64,000 nucleotides of DNA from Labia minor (taxonomy: Eukaryota > Arthropoda > Insecta > Dermaptera > Spongiphoridae), in the NCBI GenBank assembly GCA_963082975.1, contig OY720348.1:57253564-57317563 (forward strand), given 5' to 3'. The position numbers and the translations under genes are program-made. Positions 34,808 through 48,286 of this stretch are shown here, piece after piece. The notes beneath the pieces were generated by a model, which did no database searches, was not told where the DNA came from, and worked only from the letters and a program-made list of their open reading frames with translations. Every line of letters starts with the position of its first letter. Within the stretch, counting starts at the first letter, position 1.

Positions 34808-35037
34808 TAAGGCGCCGTCTCCCTTCGGAGTTTGGTCATCATCATGACTAGGATAGCCTTAGAAGCCATGATGATTTTTCTTGGTAATGTTAATGCAGTG
34901 GTTTCCCGTTGCCTTCCGCATGTATAGAACCACGAACTAACAGATCCTGGAGCCGGAGGCAGCTGATGTTAAATTGAATTTATTAGAAAAATTTGATTTT
35001 TTTTTTTTTTTTTTTTTTTAGTTGGAATCGAACACCG
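34808..35037 (-). mobile_element. SINE lacking its tRNA-like head (unit 3)
   Basis: The body is as in the other units, but within the B-box region (AATCGAACACCG) the sequence jumps to GGCTATG. This deletes about 190-220 bp that the other units keep. Confidence 0.6.
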
Positions 35038-36785
35038 GGCTATGTTTGTAGTTTGAGCTTCTTTTTTAAATGTGAATTTCCTTAAATTTACAAAGTATCC
35101 CACCTTTTAAAACCTACTCTAATTAGCCTAAATAAAGCATATACTTAGCTCACTTTTTTCTGCTTTGGACATTAATAAAGTAAAGACTAACATTTTTGGA
35201 TAGATAAAACAACATTCAAACCCCCCCCTCTCTCTCTCTCTTAATAAAATCATCTCAAATATCAACACAGATTCCCTTTATTTAGATATAAAAATGAAAA
35301 ATATTACTATATAATACAATAATATATACCTCGTATTTTAAAAAGTAGAATTTACCCTAAAAATATATATAAAAAAATCATTTTTTGCAATGAAAATGCC
35401 CGATATTAATCGAACTATGAAAGATATCTTAAATATATAAAGGGATTCTTATTTAGATTGAAAAATGAAATAAATTGATATACAGGGTCATTGTAAAAGG
35501 TGGATGATATTTTTTTGCACAACTATTCGATAAATCAACACTTTTCATCAACTAATCCATCTATTTCTAATTCTTGATTTGAATGGATAGAAAAAATTGG
35601 AAGTGAAAGATCATATGAAAATTTTATTTAATTTCTATATTGAGAAAATTTAATTATGTAGTCTAGGAAGGTAAATAATAATATATATTTTCTATCAATT
35701 TCTATATTTCTGTATTTTTCATCTAATTTCAACCTAATTTTATATTTCTATATTTTTAAATACCATTCTATCTTTATCCTATTTCACTATTAGAACAGTT
35801 CAATATTCTTAATAGAATAATTTTTTTAAAAAACCTAGTCTTATTTGAAACTTTCTTCTGTTAATATTATTTATTTTCTTTTTTTTTTTTTTTTGAAACT
35901 TTTATCAATTTAAATATCTATGAAATAATAAAAATGCAAATCTCATCTTTCATTTTTAATAATTTTTTAATTTTTCTTCATATTGTTTTTATACTACATG
36001 ATATATATATATATATACATACTTTTTACCTATATTTATATTCTAACTGTTTATTTCTCTTTCAATATATAGTTAATTTATTAGATTACCAATAATTTAT
36101 TATTATGATATTTTATATGTGTATCTATTTTCTTTATTTTAATTTTATTTGTTCTAATTTTTATTGGTATATATTTATAAATAACTAAATAAATATCTAT
36201 ATATAGATTGATGACTATTAATATAAAAGGAAAGGACAGGAATTTTAACTTCAAATTAAAACTTCATAATTATTTTCATTTGGTTGTTTTATTATTAGTA
36301 GTAATTCAAAAATTACAGAAAAAGTTACATATGATAAGTATAAATAAATAAATAAAAATTCATTAATATTTCTTGAAAGATCTCATCTTCCCCTTCTTTT
36401 TCTTCATTCTTTTTTCTCATTATATAATGTATGAAGTTATCTTTCTGAAAAACCAATAATTAAGATTAGTCCAATTTTATTATTAAATATATAAATTTTT
36501 AGAAAATATAAAAAAAATAACTAAAAAAATAATTATTATGATAATAAAATATTTTGATATTTCATTGAAATAATAAATAAATAAATTAAATAATATGAAA
36601 AAACTTAAGGGAAAAAATTCATAAAAAATATAACATTTTAATAAAAATTCAAAAATATTCGTTATGAAAAACTTACTTTTAGTTGGTAGAAAATTGAAAA
36701 TTATTAGGATTTTCCAAATTCATAATTTAACATCTAAAGTATTTTTGTATTGATCCAGCACTGCAGTTTAAATTTAAAAAAAAAT

Positions 36786-37079
36786 CTGGAGTGTCTCCAC
36801 TCGACCCTCTCGCATATTCGAATTTGATTAATTAACATATATTATATATTTAAATTAAATTTAATTAATTAAATTATATCTTAAGTATAATTAAATTGGA
36901 AATCGAAATTTAAAAATTAAACCACGTCACGTGCTGGCGCGTTTAAAAAAATTTAAAAAATTAATTCCGGTACTTTTTGCGATTCAATCAAGCTGAAATT
37001 TTATATATAGCAGTTTTATACAATTTTTAATTATGTGATAAACTATTAAACATCCACTTTATTTTTACGGTCAGTTTAG
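36786..37079. repeat. Dispersed repeat, internally deleted (unit 4)
   Basis: The sequence jumps from AAAAATTAA to ACCACGTCACGTG near 36920, removing the ATTCACGTGTTTGG segment present in units 1, 2 and 3. Confidence 0.68.
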
Positions 37080-37699
37080 AGGAAAAAAAATGAAAACGTG
37101 GTAGATATGGTTCTCTTCCTAATGAGCTACATTTTTCAAAATTTGATAGAAAACTACAAATTTTGAATAATGCCGCTGTACCAAATCTCTTTATGCTAGC
37201 TCAAACCGTTTTTGCGTAATCTTGTTAACATGTTCACACAGACATTTTTCTTAACCTTAGTGAAAATGGTTCAGAAACCTTCAAAACGTATAAAATCATC
37301 AAAATCTCGACATCGAAAATTTTCATGATCGCTATACTATCTCTGGAGAGATAGTAAAAATGTGTCAACCACTAAAATAATAAAATGTTTTTAAAAAAAA
37401 AATTAAAATTAATTAAATTTTCAAAAATTGAAAAAACAATATTTTTAAAATAGACTAAAATGAAACATATATTATTTATTAAAGAGGACTTTGACAGCCG
37501 TTGATAAAAAATTGTTACATCGTATAAAATTAATTGAAAAAGAAAAATCGAGTGAGTCAGTGGTTCTCAACCTATTTTTAAATCGGCCCACAAAGACACA
37601 CATAAGTGTAAAGAATTGAAAGTCGAAAATGTTGTTTAAGGGCCTCTTTACATTCACTGACTTAATCAATTTTTTTTAAATAACATTTTTCCTTCGATA

Positions 37700-37866
37700 T
37701 GCTCGCGCCCCCCGGATATGTATGGGGATGGTGGATAAGGACTTCCCTTCCATTTATGCTTGCGCCTGCGGTGCGATCTCTCGAACGCCTGCAGAGTTAA
37801 TATTGCCTGTAGCGCCATCTCTTGCCGCATGTATACCAAACTCGGGTTAATTTCCCCCCCCACACA
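37700..37866 (+). promoter_or_regulatory. GC-rich promoter-like island of zinc-finger gene 4
   Basis: Same block as at 3121-3290; CTCF-core-like sequence at 37812-37820. The 3' edge differs, ending in a CA run. Confidence 0.42.
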
Positions 37867-37997
37867 CACACACTATTGAACCAAAATTTTTATTTTGAAA
37901 CTGATCGTTGCTATCTTAAAGATTGTTAATCAAAAAAGTTTATATTACTATTACCTAGTAAATATTTTATAATTGTTAATACATTAATTAATTAAAA

Positions 37998-38043
37998 ATG
38001 GATCTTTATTCACAAGAAGAGAGAAAATATCCAATATATATAG
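37998..38043 (+). CDS. Zinc-finger gene 4, exon 1
   Basis: Same 46-nt exon and donor (GTACTT at 38044). The intron to 40073 is 2029 bp because of two transposon insertions, but phase is unchanged. Confidence 0.72.
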
Positions 38044-38163
38044 GTACTTATTATTTCTGTTTTTTCATCGAAAGTAATGTTAATTGTCACTAAAATGGTA
38101 ATTATATATAAAAGATAATCCAACATGGATTTGGATAAAACTTTGCCAGTGGCTTCCTTTTTA

Positions 38164-38779
38164 CCAACCAATAGTAAGGGAGGTATTGTTTTCACACCAA
38201 ATTTCAATTGTGGAAATTTTTACATACCTCCACGAATCATGCATTTTCTTAACAAAAAATGATATCTGTCCGTCCATTCGTCCGTCTGTCCGTCCGTATA
38301 GATGTGTACAGCCTGAACGGCGCAACAGATTTTGATGAAATTTGGTGTATTTACTTAATGCATCAGTGGGATGAATTGATCAACCTTTGGTGCAAATCCG
38401 GAAACCTGAAGTGGTAGTATTAGCGATCGACGATAGTAAGAAAAGGGTTATTTTGACACCAGGAGATTTTTTTATATATCACCACGAATCATACACTTTG
38501 TATTGGTTTTATCCTCGGGAAAATCATATTTATTAGTTTTTTCTTGATTTAAAATTATATGACGTCATCCAGCCATTCATGGCGTCACAGCCTGGTCTTG
38601 CATATATATTATAAATAAAATAAAATTAAAAATGTTTATATTTATTATTTATGCATCCATATCTGTTTTTTATTACATTAATAGATATATTAAAATTATT
38701 TGAAATTGTTTCTGTAGCTGGAAATTAATTTACTTCAAACCGTCGGTCGGTTCCGACCTGGCCACAGGTCAACTTATTA
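38164..38779 (+). mobile_element. Non-autonomous insertion with terminal hairpins in intron of gene 4
   Basis: About 615 bp interrupting TTCCTTTTTA|TTATTATTTT of the other units. It contains a GTCC/GTCT microsatellite (about 38267-38300), a TTTTGATGAAATTTGGTG segment common in animal interspersed repeats, and two hairpins close to its 3' end: GTCGGTTCCGAC and GACCTGGCCACAGGTC. Ending with a hairpin and showing no target duplication suggests a Helitron/Helentron-type element, by inference. Confidence 0.5.
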
Positions 38780-39351
38780 TTATTTTAATAAACTTTTCTT
38801 ATGAAAATTTTGCGGGACGCTCCTAGTTAACGAGATAAAAACTATTAAAATTTGCAGATACTAGTAAATCTGTGGCGTCGGTTAAATTTTAATTATTTTC
38901 TTAAAAAACTAAATATATTTGTTTAATAAAAATTAAATTAATTATTATATTATATAAAAAATATTTTTTAAGTAAAATTAAATATTATTTTTAATGGGAT
39001 TAAATTTTAATTGAATAAAAATAAAATATTATTATAGCTAAAATTAAATATATTATTTAATGAAAATTAAATATTTTTATAATTAGAATGAAATATTTTA
39101 TTTAAAAATATTAATATATTATTGATAAAGTGTTTCTATAAGCAGGTTATGCTTCTTGAGTAGGCTGACCAGAAATGTAATCTGTCAAAACGGGACAAAA
39201 CCCGTTTATCTTCAATATATGATTTTTGCATAAATTTATTATAAAAATAAATAAATATTATAAAATATACAAAAGAATAATTAAATAAAAATTTCACTTA
39301 ACAAAAGAAACAAATATATAGGAGTAAATAACAATATTGTATAAATAGATA

Positions 39352-39526
39352 CTGGGCCGTCTAAATATTTTCGGCGCCCGTGGGCTTCTAAAATTTTGCG
39401 CCCCCTTTCATAAGAAATTACAGAGAATGGTTAGTAAAAATATATTAACTAATAAAAAATGCCGCCCCCAGAAGGCTTGCGCCCTAGTACTATAGCCCAA
39501 TTAGCCCTGTGGTTAGGGCGGCCCTG
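39352..39526. mobile_element. hAT MITE, 175 bp, with 8-bp duplication
   Basis: Ends CTGGGCCGTCTAA and TTAGGGCGGCCCTG (inverted), flanked by AATAGATA on both sides (39344-39351, 39527-39534). Other units have only a stub, CAGGGCCGCCTTAAG or CTGGGCCGCCTTAAG, after the same AATAGATA, so they carry a deleted version. Confidence 0.85.
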
Positions 39527-40072
39527 AATAGATAATATTAATATGAAAACATCGAACAAATATATGCTTTATTGCAAATTATAAGATTAATAGCAATAAT
39601 ACTAGAAGAATATAGAAAATATTTAATAAATAACTTATTTACATATAATATAATATATGTGTATTGTATATAATAAATAATAGCAAGTAAGACTTTAGAA
39701 ATAAAAAATATCATAACTGTAAATGTAAAATGGTAATAGAAAACTATCATTTTATTTAATTTTTTTAATAATATTTTAAACTAATAGGAGTACTTATTTA
39801 AATACGATTATGACTTATCAGTTGTACTATTGTACTTCTCTGAAGACATAATTTTATTTAATATACGAGATTCTTTTGAAATATTTTGAAAAATTGTTCG
39901 TTGCTAAATTACAATTTTGACTAGCAATTAAAATTAAATTGAAAATCATTCAAATTCGTATATTTCAAGAAGACGACGATACTGTTAAAACCAAATCCTT
40001 GTTGGAAACATTTTTTAGTATAATTACTAGAAATATAATGATTTAAAATAACGAAAACAATACTTTTTATAG

Positions 40073-41703
40073 GTCCTCTATATTCTTGTGTATTTTGTCA
40101 TACAAATTTTATAAGTGAGGAATTTTTATCGAAACACTTAAAAAAATGTTTTCATCAAGAAATATTTTCAATTTTCAAAAATGATGTAAAACTCAAAAAA
40201 GATACAGAGAAATATTTAGACGAAAAATTTGAAGAAGATACTAATTCAAACCATACAGAGGACAGGCGTTTTCAATGTAATTATTGTGAAAAGAAATTTA
40301 ATTATAAATCACATTTAAATACACATTTATTAATTCATACAGGAGAAAAACCTTTTGTATGTAATTATTGTGATAAGAAATTTAATCACAAATCAAACTT
40401 AAAAAAACATTTATTAATTCACACAGGAGAAAAACCTTTTGAATGTAATTATTGTAAAAAGAAATTTAATCGGAAATCAACTTTAAAAACACATTTATTA
40501 ATTCACACAGGAGAAAAACCTTTTGAATGTAATTATTGTGAAAAGAAATTTATTGGAAAATCATATTTAGCTAAACATTTATTAATTCATACAGGAGAAA
40601 ATCCTTTTGTATGTAATTATTGTGAAAAGAAATTTATTGGAAAATCATATTTAGATAAACATTTATTAATTCACACAGGAGAAAAACCTTTTGTATGTAA
40701 TTATTGTAAAATGAAATTGAATCGGAAATTAGCTTTAAAAACACATTTATTAATTCATACAGGAGAAAATCCTTTTGTATGTAATTATTGTGAAAAGAAA
40801 TTTATTGGAAAATCATATTTAGATAAACATTTAATAATTCATACAGGAGAAAAACCTTTTGAATGTAATTATTGTAAAAAGAAATTTAATCGGAAATCAA
40901 CTTTAAAAACACATTTATTAATTCACACAGGAGAAAAACCTTTTGTATGTAATTATTGTGAAAAGAAATTTATTGGAAAATCATATTTAGATAAACATTT
41001 ATTAATTCATACAGGAGAAAAACCTTTTGTATGTAATTATTGTGATAAGAGATTTAATCTGAAATCAAATTTAAAAACACATTTATTAATTCATACAGGA
41101 GAAAAACCTTTTGAATGTAATTATTGTAAAAAGAGATTTAATCAGAAATCAGCTTTAAAATCACATTTATTAATTCACACAGGAGAAAAACCTTTTGTAT
41201 GTAATTATTGTGATAAGAGATTTAATCTGAAATCAAATTTAAAAACACATTTATTAATTCATACAGGAGAAAAACCTTTTGTATGTAATTATTGTGATAA
41301 GAAATTTAATCTGAAATCAAACTTAAAAACACATTTATTAATTCATACAGGAGAAAAACATTTTGAATGTAATTATTGTGAAAATAAATTTAATCAGAAA
41401 TCAAATTTAAAAGCACATTTATTAATTCACACAGGAGAAAAACTTTTTGTATGTAATTATTGTGAAAAGAAATTTAATTTGAAATCAAATTTAAAAACAC
41501 ATTTATTAATTCATACAGTAGAAAAACTTTTTGTATGTAATTATTGTGAAAAGAAATTTAATTTGAAATCAAATTTAAAAACACATTTATTAATTCATAC
41601 AGGAGAAAAACCTTTTGCATGTAATTATTGTGATAAGAAATTTAATCTGAAATCAAACTTAAAAACACATTTATTAATTCATACAGGAGAAAAACATTTT
41701 TAA
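40073..41703 (+). CDS. Zinc-finger gene 4, terminal exon, 17 C2H2 fingers
   Basis: Open from acceptor TTTTTATAG (AG 40071-40072) to TAA at 41701-41703; with exon 1 it encodes about 558 aa. Order: CCHF-type N-terminal finger (CVFC rather than CVYC), charged linker of about 40 residues, 17 tandem 28-residue C2H2 fingers. The first in-frame ATG within this exon is only at 40711, inside the sixth finger, so translation needs exon 1. Adjacent fingers alternate [27 protein letters not shown] and NQKSALKSH helices. One linker reads HTVEKLF where gene 5 has HTGEKLF, almost the only protein difference from gene 5. The relic finger follows the stop. Expected to be a nuclear DNA-binding protein; target unknown. 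Confidence 0.83.
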
Positions 41704-41793
41704 TGCATTAATTGTAAAAATAAATTTATTGGAAAATCATATTTAAAAAGACATTTACTAATTCATTCCTTTTTATTTTATGTATTTCATTAA

Positions 41794-42610
41794 TTATTTT
41801 TATTTTTTAACTTGAATAGTGATATTTGTATTGTGTTTTCTAATATGAATATTATCTATTATTATCGATAATTTGATAGAAAATAATGAAAAGAAGAGAG
41901 AGAATGAGTGACAAATTAACAAAAGACTTCCATTGTTATGATGCTTTAAATCAGTGTTTTCCAACGTGGAGCTCTCGCCCCACAGGGATAGATTTGACAC
42001 GAATTTAACCCTTTTTAATATAAAAAATTATATGTATATGTTAAGAGGGCATAAGAATTTTAATTTTTAATTTATCTCCTTTAAAATATATAGAGAATGA
42101 TTTTCTCTTTGTGAAATGATTACTATGACGAATATAATTTATATTATCTATTATATACTATTAAATATTAATTGAATATTCCTATAAACAGCAGCAATAA
42201 TTTATGTGTAGAAACCCAGAAAGTTTTAATTTATCATAAAAATAATTTGGTAGTTTTTATTTTCTATATTTTTTTTTCTATATAATAATTATATTAATCA
42301 AAATATATAAACTATAAGGGGGATTAATAATTTATTTTTCATAAAAATAACTCTAATTCAAATTCGAATTAATATTGAAAACTGTTAGGAAATGTGATTA
42401 TCACCTAACTTACATAGATATACTTAAATTTGATTTTCAATCTGATTAAATCTTAACAGCAATAATAAAATTATTGGTTGAATTTATTTGTAATTTCCTT
42501 TACAATCGATCCCTCGAGCTTTTACTCTCTTTTACTTTATTTTACTCTAAATACACTTCTGATATTAAATGATATATATATATTTATTATTATTTTATTT
42601 TTAACTTCTC
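41794..42610. other. 3' flank of gene 4, no gene seen
   Basis: Counterpart of 5897-6712, with the hAT-like end near 41952. Frames at 42478-42714 and 42666-42950 are shadows of repeat sequence. Confidence 0.5.
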
Positions 42611-42755
42611 TCATGCAATTCCATGTTAAGCAGTCACTGCCACTCCACGGTGACCTCAACTTTCTTTGGCCCATCAATGCTCAAAAGAATCCTATTCTCA
42701 AAAAAATACTCTAAATCTATACATTATACTAGGAGCTATAACTATGGACAACCCT
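42611..42755 (-). mobile_element. RTE-type relic (unit 4)
   Basis: Same antisense fragment with the 4-A insertion as in units 1, 3 and 5. Confidence 0.62.
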
Positions 42756-43433
42756 TCATTTAAAAAAATATGGAGTGTCTCCACTAGACTATCTCGCACA
42801 AATTTGAATTGGATTAATTTTTTTTCCACCCTCCTCTTACGTGGAAGAATCATGTCCTTTTTCTTTGGACTCCTTTCAATTCATTTTCTTACTTACCCCC
42901 TCCCTGATCCCAAAAAAATCAATTTTATTTGGATGAGGGAGAATATCTAGCATAGCTTCATTAAAAGAAAAAAAATTAAAAATTTGACTCTTATAAGAGA
43001 CTCCTTAATAGTTCATATATGATGATTACCTGCATTTTTCAACCAGCACAACCTCACATGTGAGACATGCTATAAGTTCCTCTGAGAGGACCCACCTCTC
43101 CAAGCTTCTTACTAGTAGAAAACTTGGAACTCCTATTTTGGAGAATTAGAAAAACCAATCTAATCACTGTTTTTCCCTTTATATAAAATTTTGACAAAGT
43201 ATTTTAAAATTCTAATCAAAGCCAATGATTCAACATAATTTTCACCACATTCTAAATAAAATAAATTTTTTTTCATTGAACAGACAAATTAAGATTAATT
43301 TTTATTTGGTACCATATTTACACTTGAAATAACATTTCCTGATAAGAATAATTAAAACGTTTACTATATTATTTGTTATGAATGTAGATTCATTTTCACT
43401 AGTATTATATAATTTTACGTTGCTTTCTTAATT

Positions 43434-43659
43434 CAGTGATTCTCAACCACTGTGTCTCGAGTTTTTAAAAGAGGGTCTTAAACTTTTTTTTCTAATTTTT
43501 TAATTTGGTTCTCAAAAAAAAAAAAGCTAAACCGTTTTTGGGACCAATTTTTTCAATATTTTTTCAATTATTAGTACACTTATCTTTTTCTTTGTGTGCC
43601 GCCAAATTTTTAAAACGTTAACAGTGTGCCGGGGTAAAAAAAAAGGTTGAGAATCACTG
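43434..43659. mobile_element. hAT MITE (unit 4)
   Basis: Counterpart of 7537-7761. The following promoter-like cluster (GCCGCCATGTTG at 43711-43722) has lost the reverse CCAAT box by an A to T change. Confidence 0.8.
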
Positions 43660-44322
43660 CCTTAATTAATTATTAATTATTGAATTTTGATAGCTGGCAA
43701 AGGAATATTCGCCGCCATGTTGTTTGGCGGGCACTTCCAATGCTTTTCTTATCCGTGAAGGGGACAGCATAGCTATCTCTTGCTTACCCCCAATGGATGA
43801 GATTCAACTGACTTTGGACTTATTTCCTTAATACACTAATGACACTAATACAAAATTATGACGACAAAATGGAAGCCGAAATGACGAAACTCAAATTTCA
43901 AAAAAACACATGAAAATAAGCCTTTACTAACTTGACATCATTGGTCGCTACTGCACGGTCGACTCTTGTAGCAAATTTCTTGGCCATGGAGAACAAAAGG
44001 TTTGTCATCCCTTGGACTTGCCTGACGCAATTATATCAGAATAAATTGCACATGAAACTTGTCTTTGTCTTTAATGATTTATCCTTGATATTCCATTTTT
44101 ATTAATTATTGTATTTTTTGTAGTTTTTAATATATATATGTAATTATAAATATATATATAATAGTGTTAAAGCATGTTTGGATGAAGGAACGTTAGAGAC
44201 GCTGGATTAACTTTATAATTTAAATCAATTAATTTGTTTGTTTTTATTGTTAATTATTTATGTTTTATCGTTGTCGATATAATGGTTTAAAATAACTTGT
44301 AATTTAATTTATTCGTTTAGGT

Positions 44323-44561
44323 CAGTGGTTTCCATCCTTTCTGAACTGGCGTCCCCTTTTTTTAAAAACAAATTCTTGCACCTCCCTTAATTTTTGTAAT
44401 TATCTAAATTCATGAATACTCACATAATATAGTAACCATATTGAAAAAAATTGAAAAAAAAATCGAAAATGTTTAAGATCGAAAAAACATTTTACCTTTT
44501 TCTTTATTTTTTTATAACCATATTGAAAATATTGGAAAAAATCGAAAAATTGTGGGCACTT
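44323..44561. mobile_element. Truncated hAT-like element (unit 4)
   Basis: Same 3'-deleted form as 8425-8663, including the same deletion join, so the truncation was inherited through the unit exchanges. Confidence 0.55.
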
Positions 44562-44665
44562 AGAATTAAATAAATTCTTGTATTTTAAAAACAGACTTAA
44601 ATACATATATATAAAGTTATTAATTAATTAAATTTTTATAATAACTCCAACATATCTATCTTCTT

Positions 44666-44930
44666 AAGGCGCCGTCTCCCTTCGGAGTTTGGTCATCATC
44701 ATGACTAGGATAGCCTTAGAAGCCATGATGATTTTTCTTGGTAATGTTAATGCAGTGGTTTCCCGTTGCCTTCCGCATGTATAGAACTACGAACTAACAG
44801 ATCCTGGAGCCGGAGGCAGCTGATGTTAAATTGAATTTATTAGAAAAATTTGATTTTTTTTTTTTAGTTGGAATCGAACACCGACTTCTTGTGTAGAAAA
44901 TTCCACGCTACACTGACGGCTAACCTGCCT
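44666..44930 (-). mobile_element. SINE, reverse orientation (unit 4)
   Basis: Body plus tRNA-like head (about 44868-44930) with the B-box-like GTGTTCGATTCC on the reverse strand. Confidence 0.6.
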
Positions 44931-46897
44931 CCTTTATCCTATATCTATAAAAAATGATATTATTTATTATTTGATGAATAAATTGATAAAATCTATTATT
45001 TCTACATTTAAGTTTGAATAAACTTGAAAATATTGATAGTATTCAAATCATTTTATTTTTTTTAAATATGATATATATATATATATATGTTCACTCTAAT
45101 GTGAGCATAAAAAATAAATAAATAATCACTTTTGATTGATTGCACTATTAACGGGCTATGTTAGTAGTTTGAGCTTCTTTTTTAAATGTGAATTTGCTTA
45201 AATTGACAAAGTATCCCACCTTTTAAAACCTACTCTAATTAGCCTAAATAAAGCATATACTTAGCTCACTTTTTTCTGCTTTGGACATTAATAAAGTAAA
45301 GACTAACATTTTTGGATAGATAAAACAACATTCAAACCCCCCCTCTCTCTCTCTCTTAATAAAATCATCTCAAATATCAACACAGATTCTTTTATTTAGA
45401 TATAAAAATGAAAAATATTACTATATAATACAATAATATATACCTCGTATTTTAAAAAGTAGAATTTACCCTAAAAATATATATAAAAAAATCATTTTTT
45501 GCAATGAAAATGCCCGATATTAATCGAACTATGAAAGATATCTTAAATATATAAACAGATTCTTATTTAGATTGAAAAATGAAGTAAATTTATATACAGG
45601 GTCATTGTAAAAGGTGGATGATATTTTTTTGTACAACTATTCGATAAATAACCACTTTTCATCAACTAATCCATCTATTTCTAATTCTTGATTTGAATGG
45701 ATAGAAAAAATTGGAAGTGAAAGATCATATGATAATTTTATTTAATTTCTATATTGAGAAAATTTAATTATGTAGTCTAGGAAGGTAAATAATAATATAT
45801 ATTTTCTATCAATTTCTATTTTTCTGTATTTTTCATCTAATTTCAACCTAATTTTATATTTCTATATTTTTAAATACCATTCTATCTTTATCCTATTTCA
45901 CTATTAGAACAGTTCAATATTCTTAATAGAATAATTTTTTTAAAAAACCGTGTCTTATTTGAAACTTTCTTCTGTTAATATTATTTATTTTCTTTTTTTT
46001 TTTTTTGAAACTTTTATCAATTTAAATATCTATGAAATAATAAAAATGCAAATCTCATCTTTCATTTTTAATAATTTTTTAATTTTTCTTCATATTGTTT
46101 TTATACTACATGGTATATATATATATACATACTTTTTACCTATATTTATATTCTAACTGTTTATTTCTCTTTCAATATATAGTTAATTTATTAGATTACC
46201 AATAATTTATTATTATGATATTTTATATGTGTATCTATTTTCTTTATTTTAATTTTATTTGTTCTAATTTTTATTGGTATATATTTATAAATAACTAAAT
46301 AAATATCTATATATAGATTGATGACTATTAATATAAAAGGAAAGGACAGGAATTTTAACTTCAAATTAAAACTTCATAATTATTTACATTTGGTTGTTTT
46401 ATTATTAGTAGTAATTCAAAAATTACAGAAAAAGTTACATATGATAAGTATAAATAAATAAATAAAAATTCATTAATATTTCTTGAAAGATCTCATCTTC
46501 CCCTTCTTTTTCTTCATTCTTTTTTCTCATTATATAATGTATGAAGTTATCTTTCTGAAAAACCAATAATTAAGATTAGTCCAATTTTATTATTAAATAT
46601 ATAAATTTTTAGAAAATATAAAAAAAATAACTAAAAAAATAATTATTATGATAATAAAATATTTTGATATTTCATTGAAATAATAAATAAATAAATTAAA
46701 TAATATGAAAAAACTTAAGGGAAAAAATTCATAAAAAATATAACATTTTAATAAAAATTCAAAAATATTCGTTATGAAAAACTTACTTTTAGTTGGTAGA
46801 AAATTGAAAATTATTAGGATTTTCCAAATTCATAATTTAACATCTAAAGTATTTTTGTATTGATCCAGCACTGCAGTTTATATTTAAAAAAAAAAAT

Positions 46898-47330
46898 CTG
46901 GAGTGTCTCCACTCGACTTTCTCGCAAATTTGACTTGGATTAATTAACATATATTATATTGAAATGAGATTTAATTAATTAAATTATATCTTAAGTATAA
47001 TTGGATTAATTAATTAATTGATTTAAAAAATACTGTATATTATTGTTATTCAATTACATTAATTAATTAACATATATTAATTTTAAATTTACAACCTTCA
47101 CACACCCTCATTTATAAGTCGAAATTTAAAAATTAAATAAACAATTCACGTCTTTGGTTTTTTTTTCATGACAGCACGCCTCGAGCTGGCGCGTTTAAAA
47201 AAATTTAAAAAATTAATTCCGGTACTTTTCGCGATTCAATCAAGCTGAAATTTTATATATAGCAGTTTTATACAATTTTTAATTATGTGATAAACTATTA
47301 AACATCCACTTTATTTTTACGGTCAGTTTA
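46898..47330. repeat. Dispersed repeat, extended version (unit 5)
   Basis: Contains an additional AT-rich segment around 46995-47120. The CACGTCACGTG motif is altered (CAGCACGCCTCGAG), unlike the other units. Confidence 0.65.
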
Positions 47331-47951
47331 GAGGAAAAAAAATGAAAACGTGGTAGATATGGTTCTCTTCCTAATGAGCTACATTTTTCAAAATTTGATA
47401 GAAAACTACAAATTTTGAATAATGCCCCTGTACCAAATCTCTTTATGCTAGCTCAAACCGTTTTTGCGTAATCTTGTTAACATGTACACACAGACATTTT
47501 TCTTAACCTTAGTGAAAATGGTTCAGAAACCTTCAAAACGTATAAAATCATCAAAATCTCGACATCGAAAATTTTCATGATCGCTATACTATCTCTGGAG
47601 AGATAGTAAAAATGTGTCAACCACTAAAATAATAAAATGTTTTTAAAAAAAAAATTAAAATTAATTAAATTTTCAAAAATTGAAAAAACAATATTTTTAA
47701 AATAGACTAAAATGAAACATATATTATTTATTAAAGAGGACTTTGACAGCCGTTGATAAAAAATTGTTACATCGTATAAAATTAATTGAAAAAGAAAAAT
47801 CGAGTGAGTCAGTGGTTCTCAACCTATTTTTAAATCGGCCCACAAAGACACAGATAAGTGTAAAGAATTGAAAGTCGAAAATGTTGTTTAAGGGCCTCTT
47901 TACATTCACTGACTTAATCAATTTTTTTTAAATAACATTTTTTCTTGGATA

Positions 47952-48120
47952 TGCTCGCGCCCCCCGGATATGTATGGGGATGGTGGATAAGGACTTCCCT
48001 TCCAATTATGCTTGCGCCTGCGGTGCGATCTCTCGAACGCCTGCAGAGTTAATATTGCCTGTAGCGCCATCTCTTGCCGCATGTATACCAAACTCGGGTT
48101 AAACTCCCCCCTCCACACAC
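47952..48120 (+). promoter_or_regulatory. GC-rich promoter-like island of zinc-finger gene 5
   Basis: Same block as at 3121-3290; CTCF-core-like sequence at 48064-48072. Confidence 0.42.
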
Positions 48121-48240
48121 GCACTGATAAACCAACATTTTTATTTGGAAACTGAATCGTTGCTATCTTAAATCAAAAAAGTTTATATTACTATTACCTA
48201 GTAAATATTTTATAATAGTTAATACATTAATCAATTAAAA

Positions 48241-48286
48241 ATGGATCTTTATTCACAAGAAGAGAGAAAATATCCAATATATATAG
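48241..48286 (+). CDS. Zinc-finger gene 5, exon 1
   Basis: Same 46-nt exon and donor (GTACTT at 48287), joining 49519 in phase over a 1232-bp intron. Confidence 0.72.

Larger units (their letters stand above)
23163..35287 (+). repeat. Tandem unit 3 (12.1 kb)
   Basis: Carries a 2.9-kb insertion at 24389-27272. It retains fuller versions of the hAT remnants in its 3' part than units 1, 4 and 5, and has a deletion through the SINE head near 35037. Confidence 0.9.
35288..45401 (+). repeat. Tandem unit 4 (10.1 kb)
   Basis: From about 39790 to 44750 it is nearly identical to unit 5 at offset 9446. Its 5' part has private changes, including two intron insertions and a 40-50 bp deletion in the dispersed repeat. 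Confidence 0.9.
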
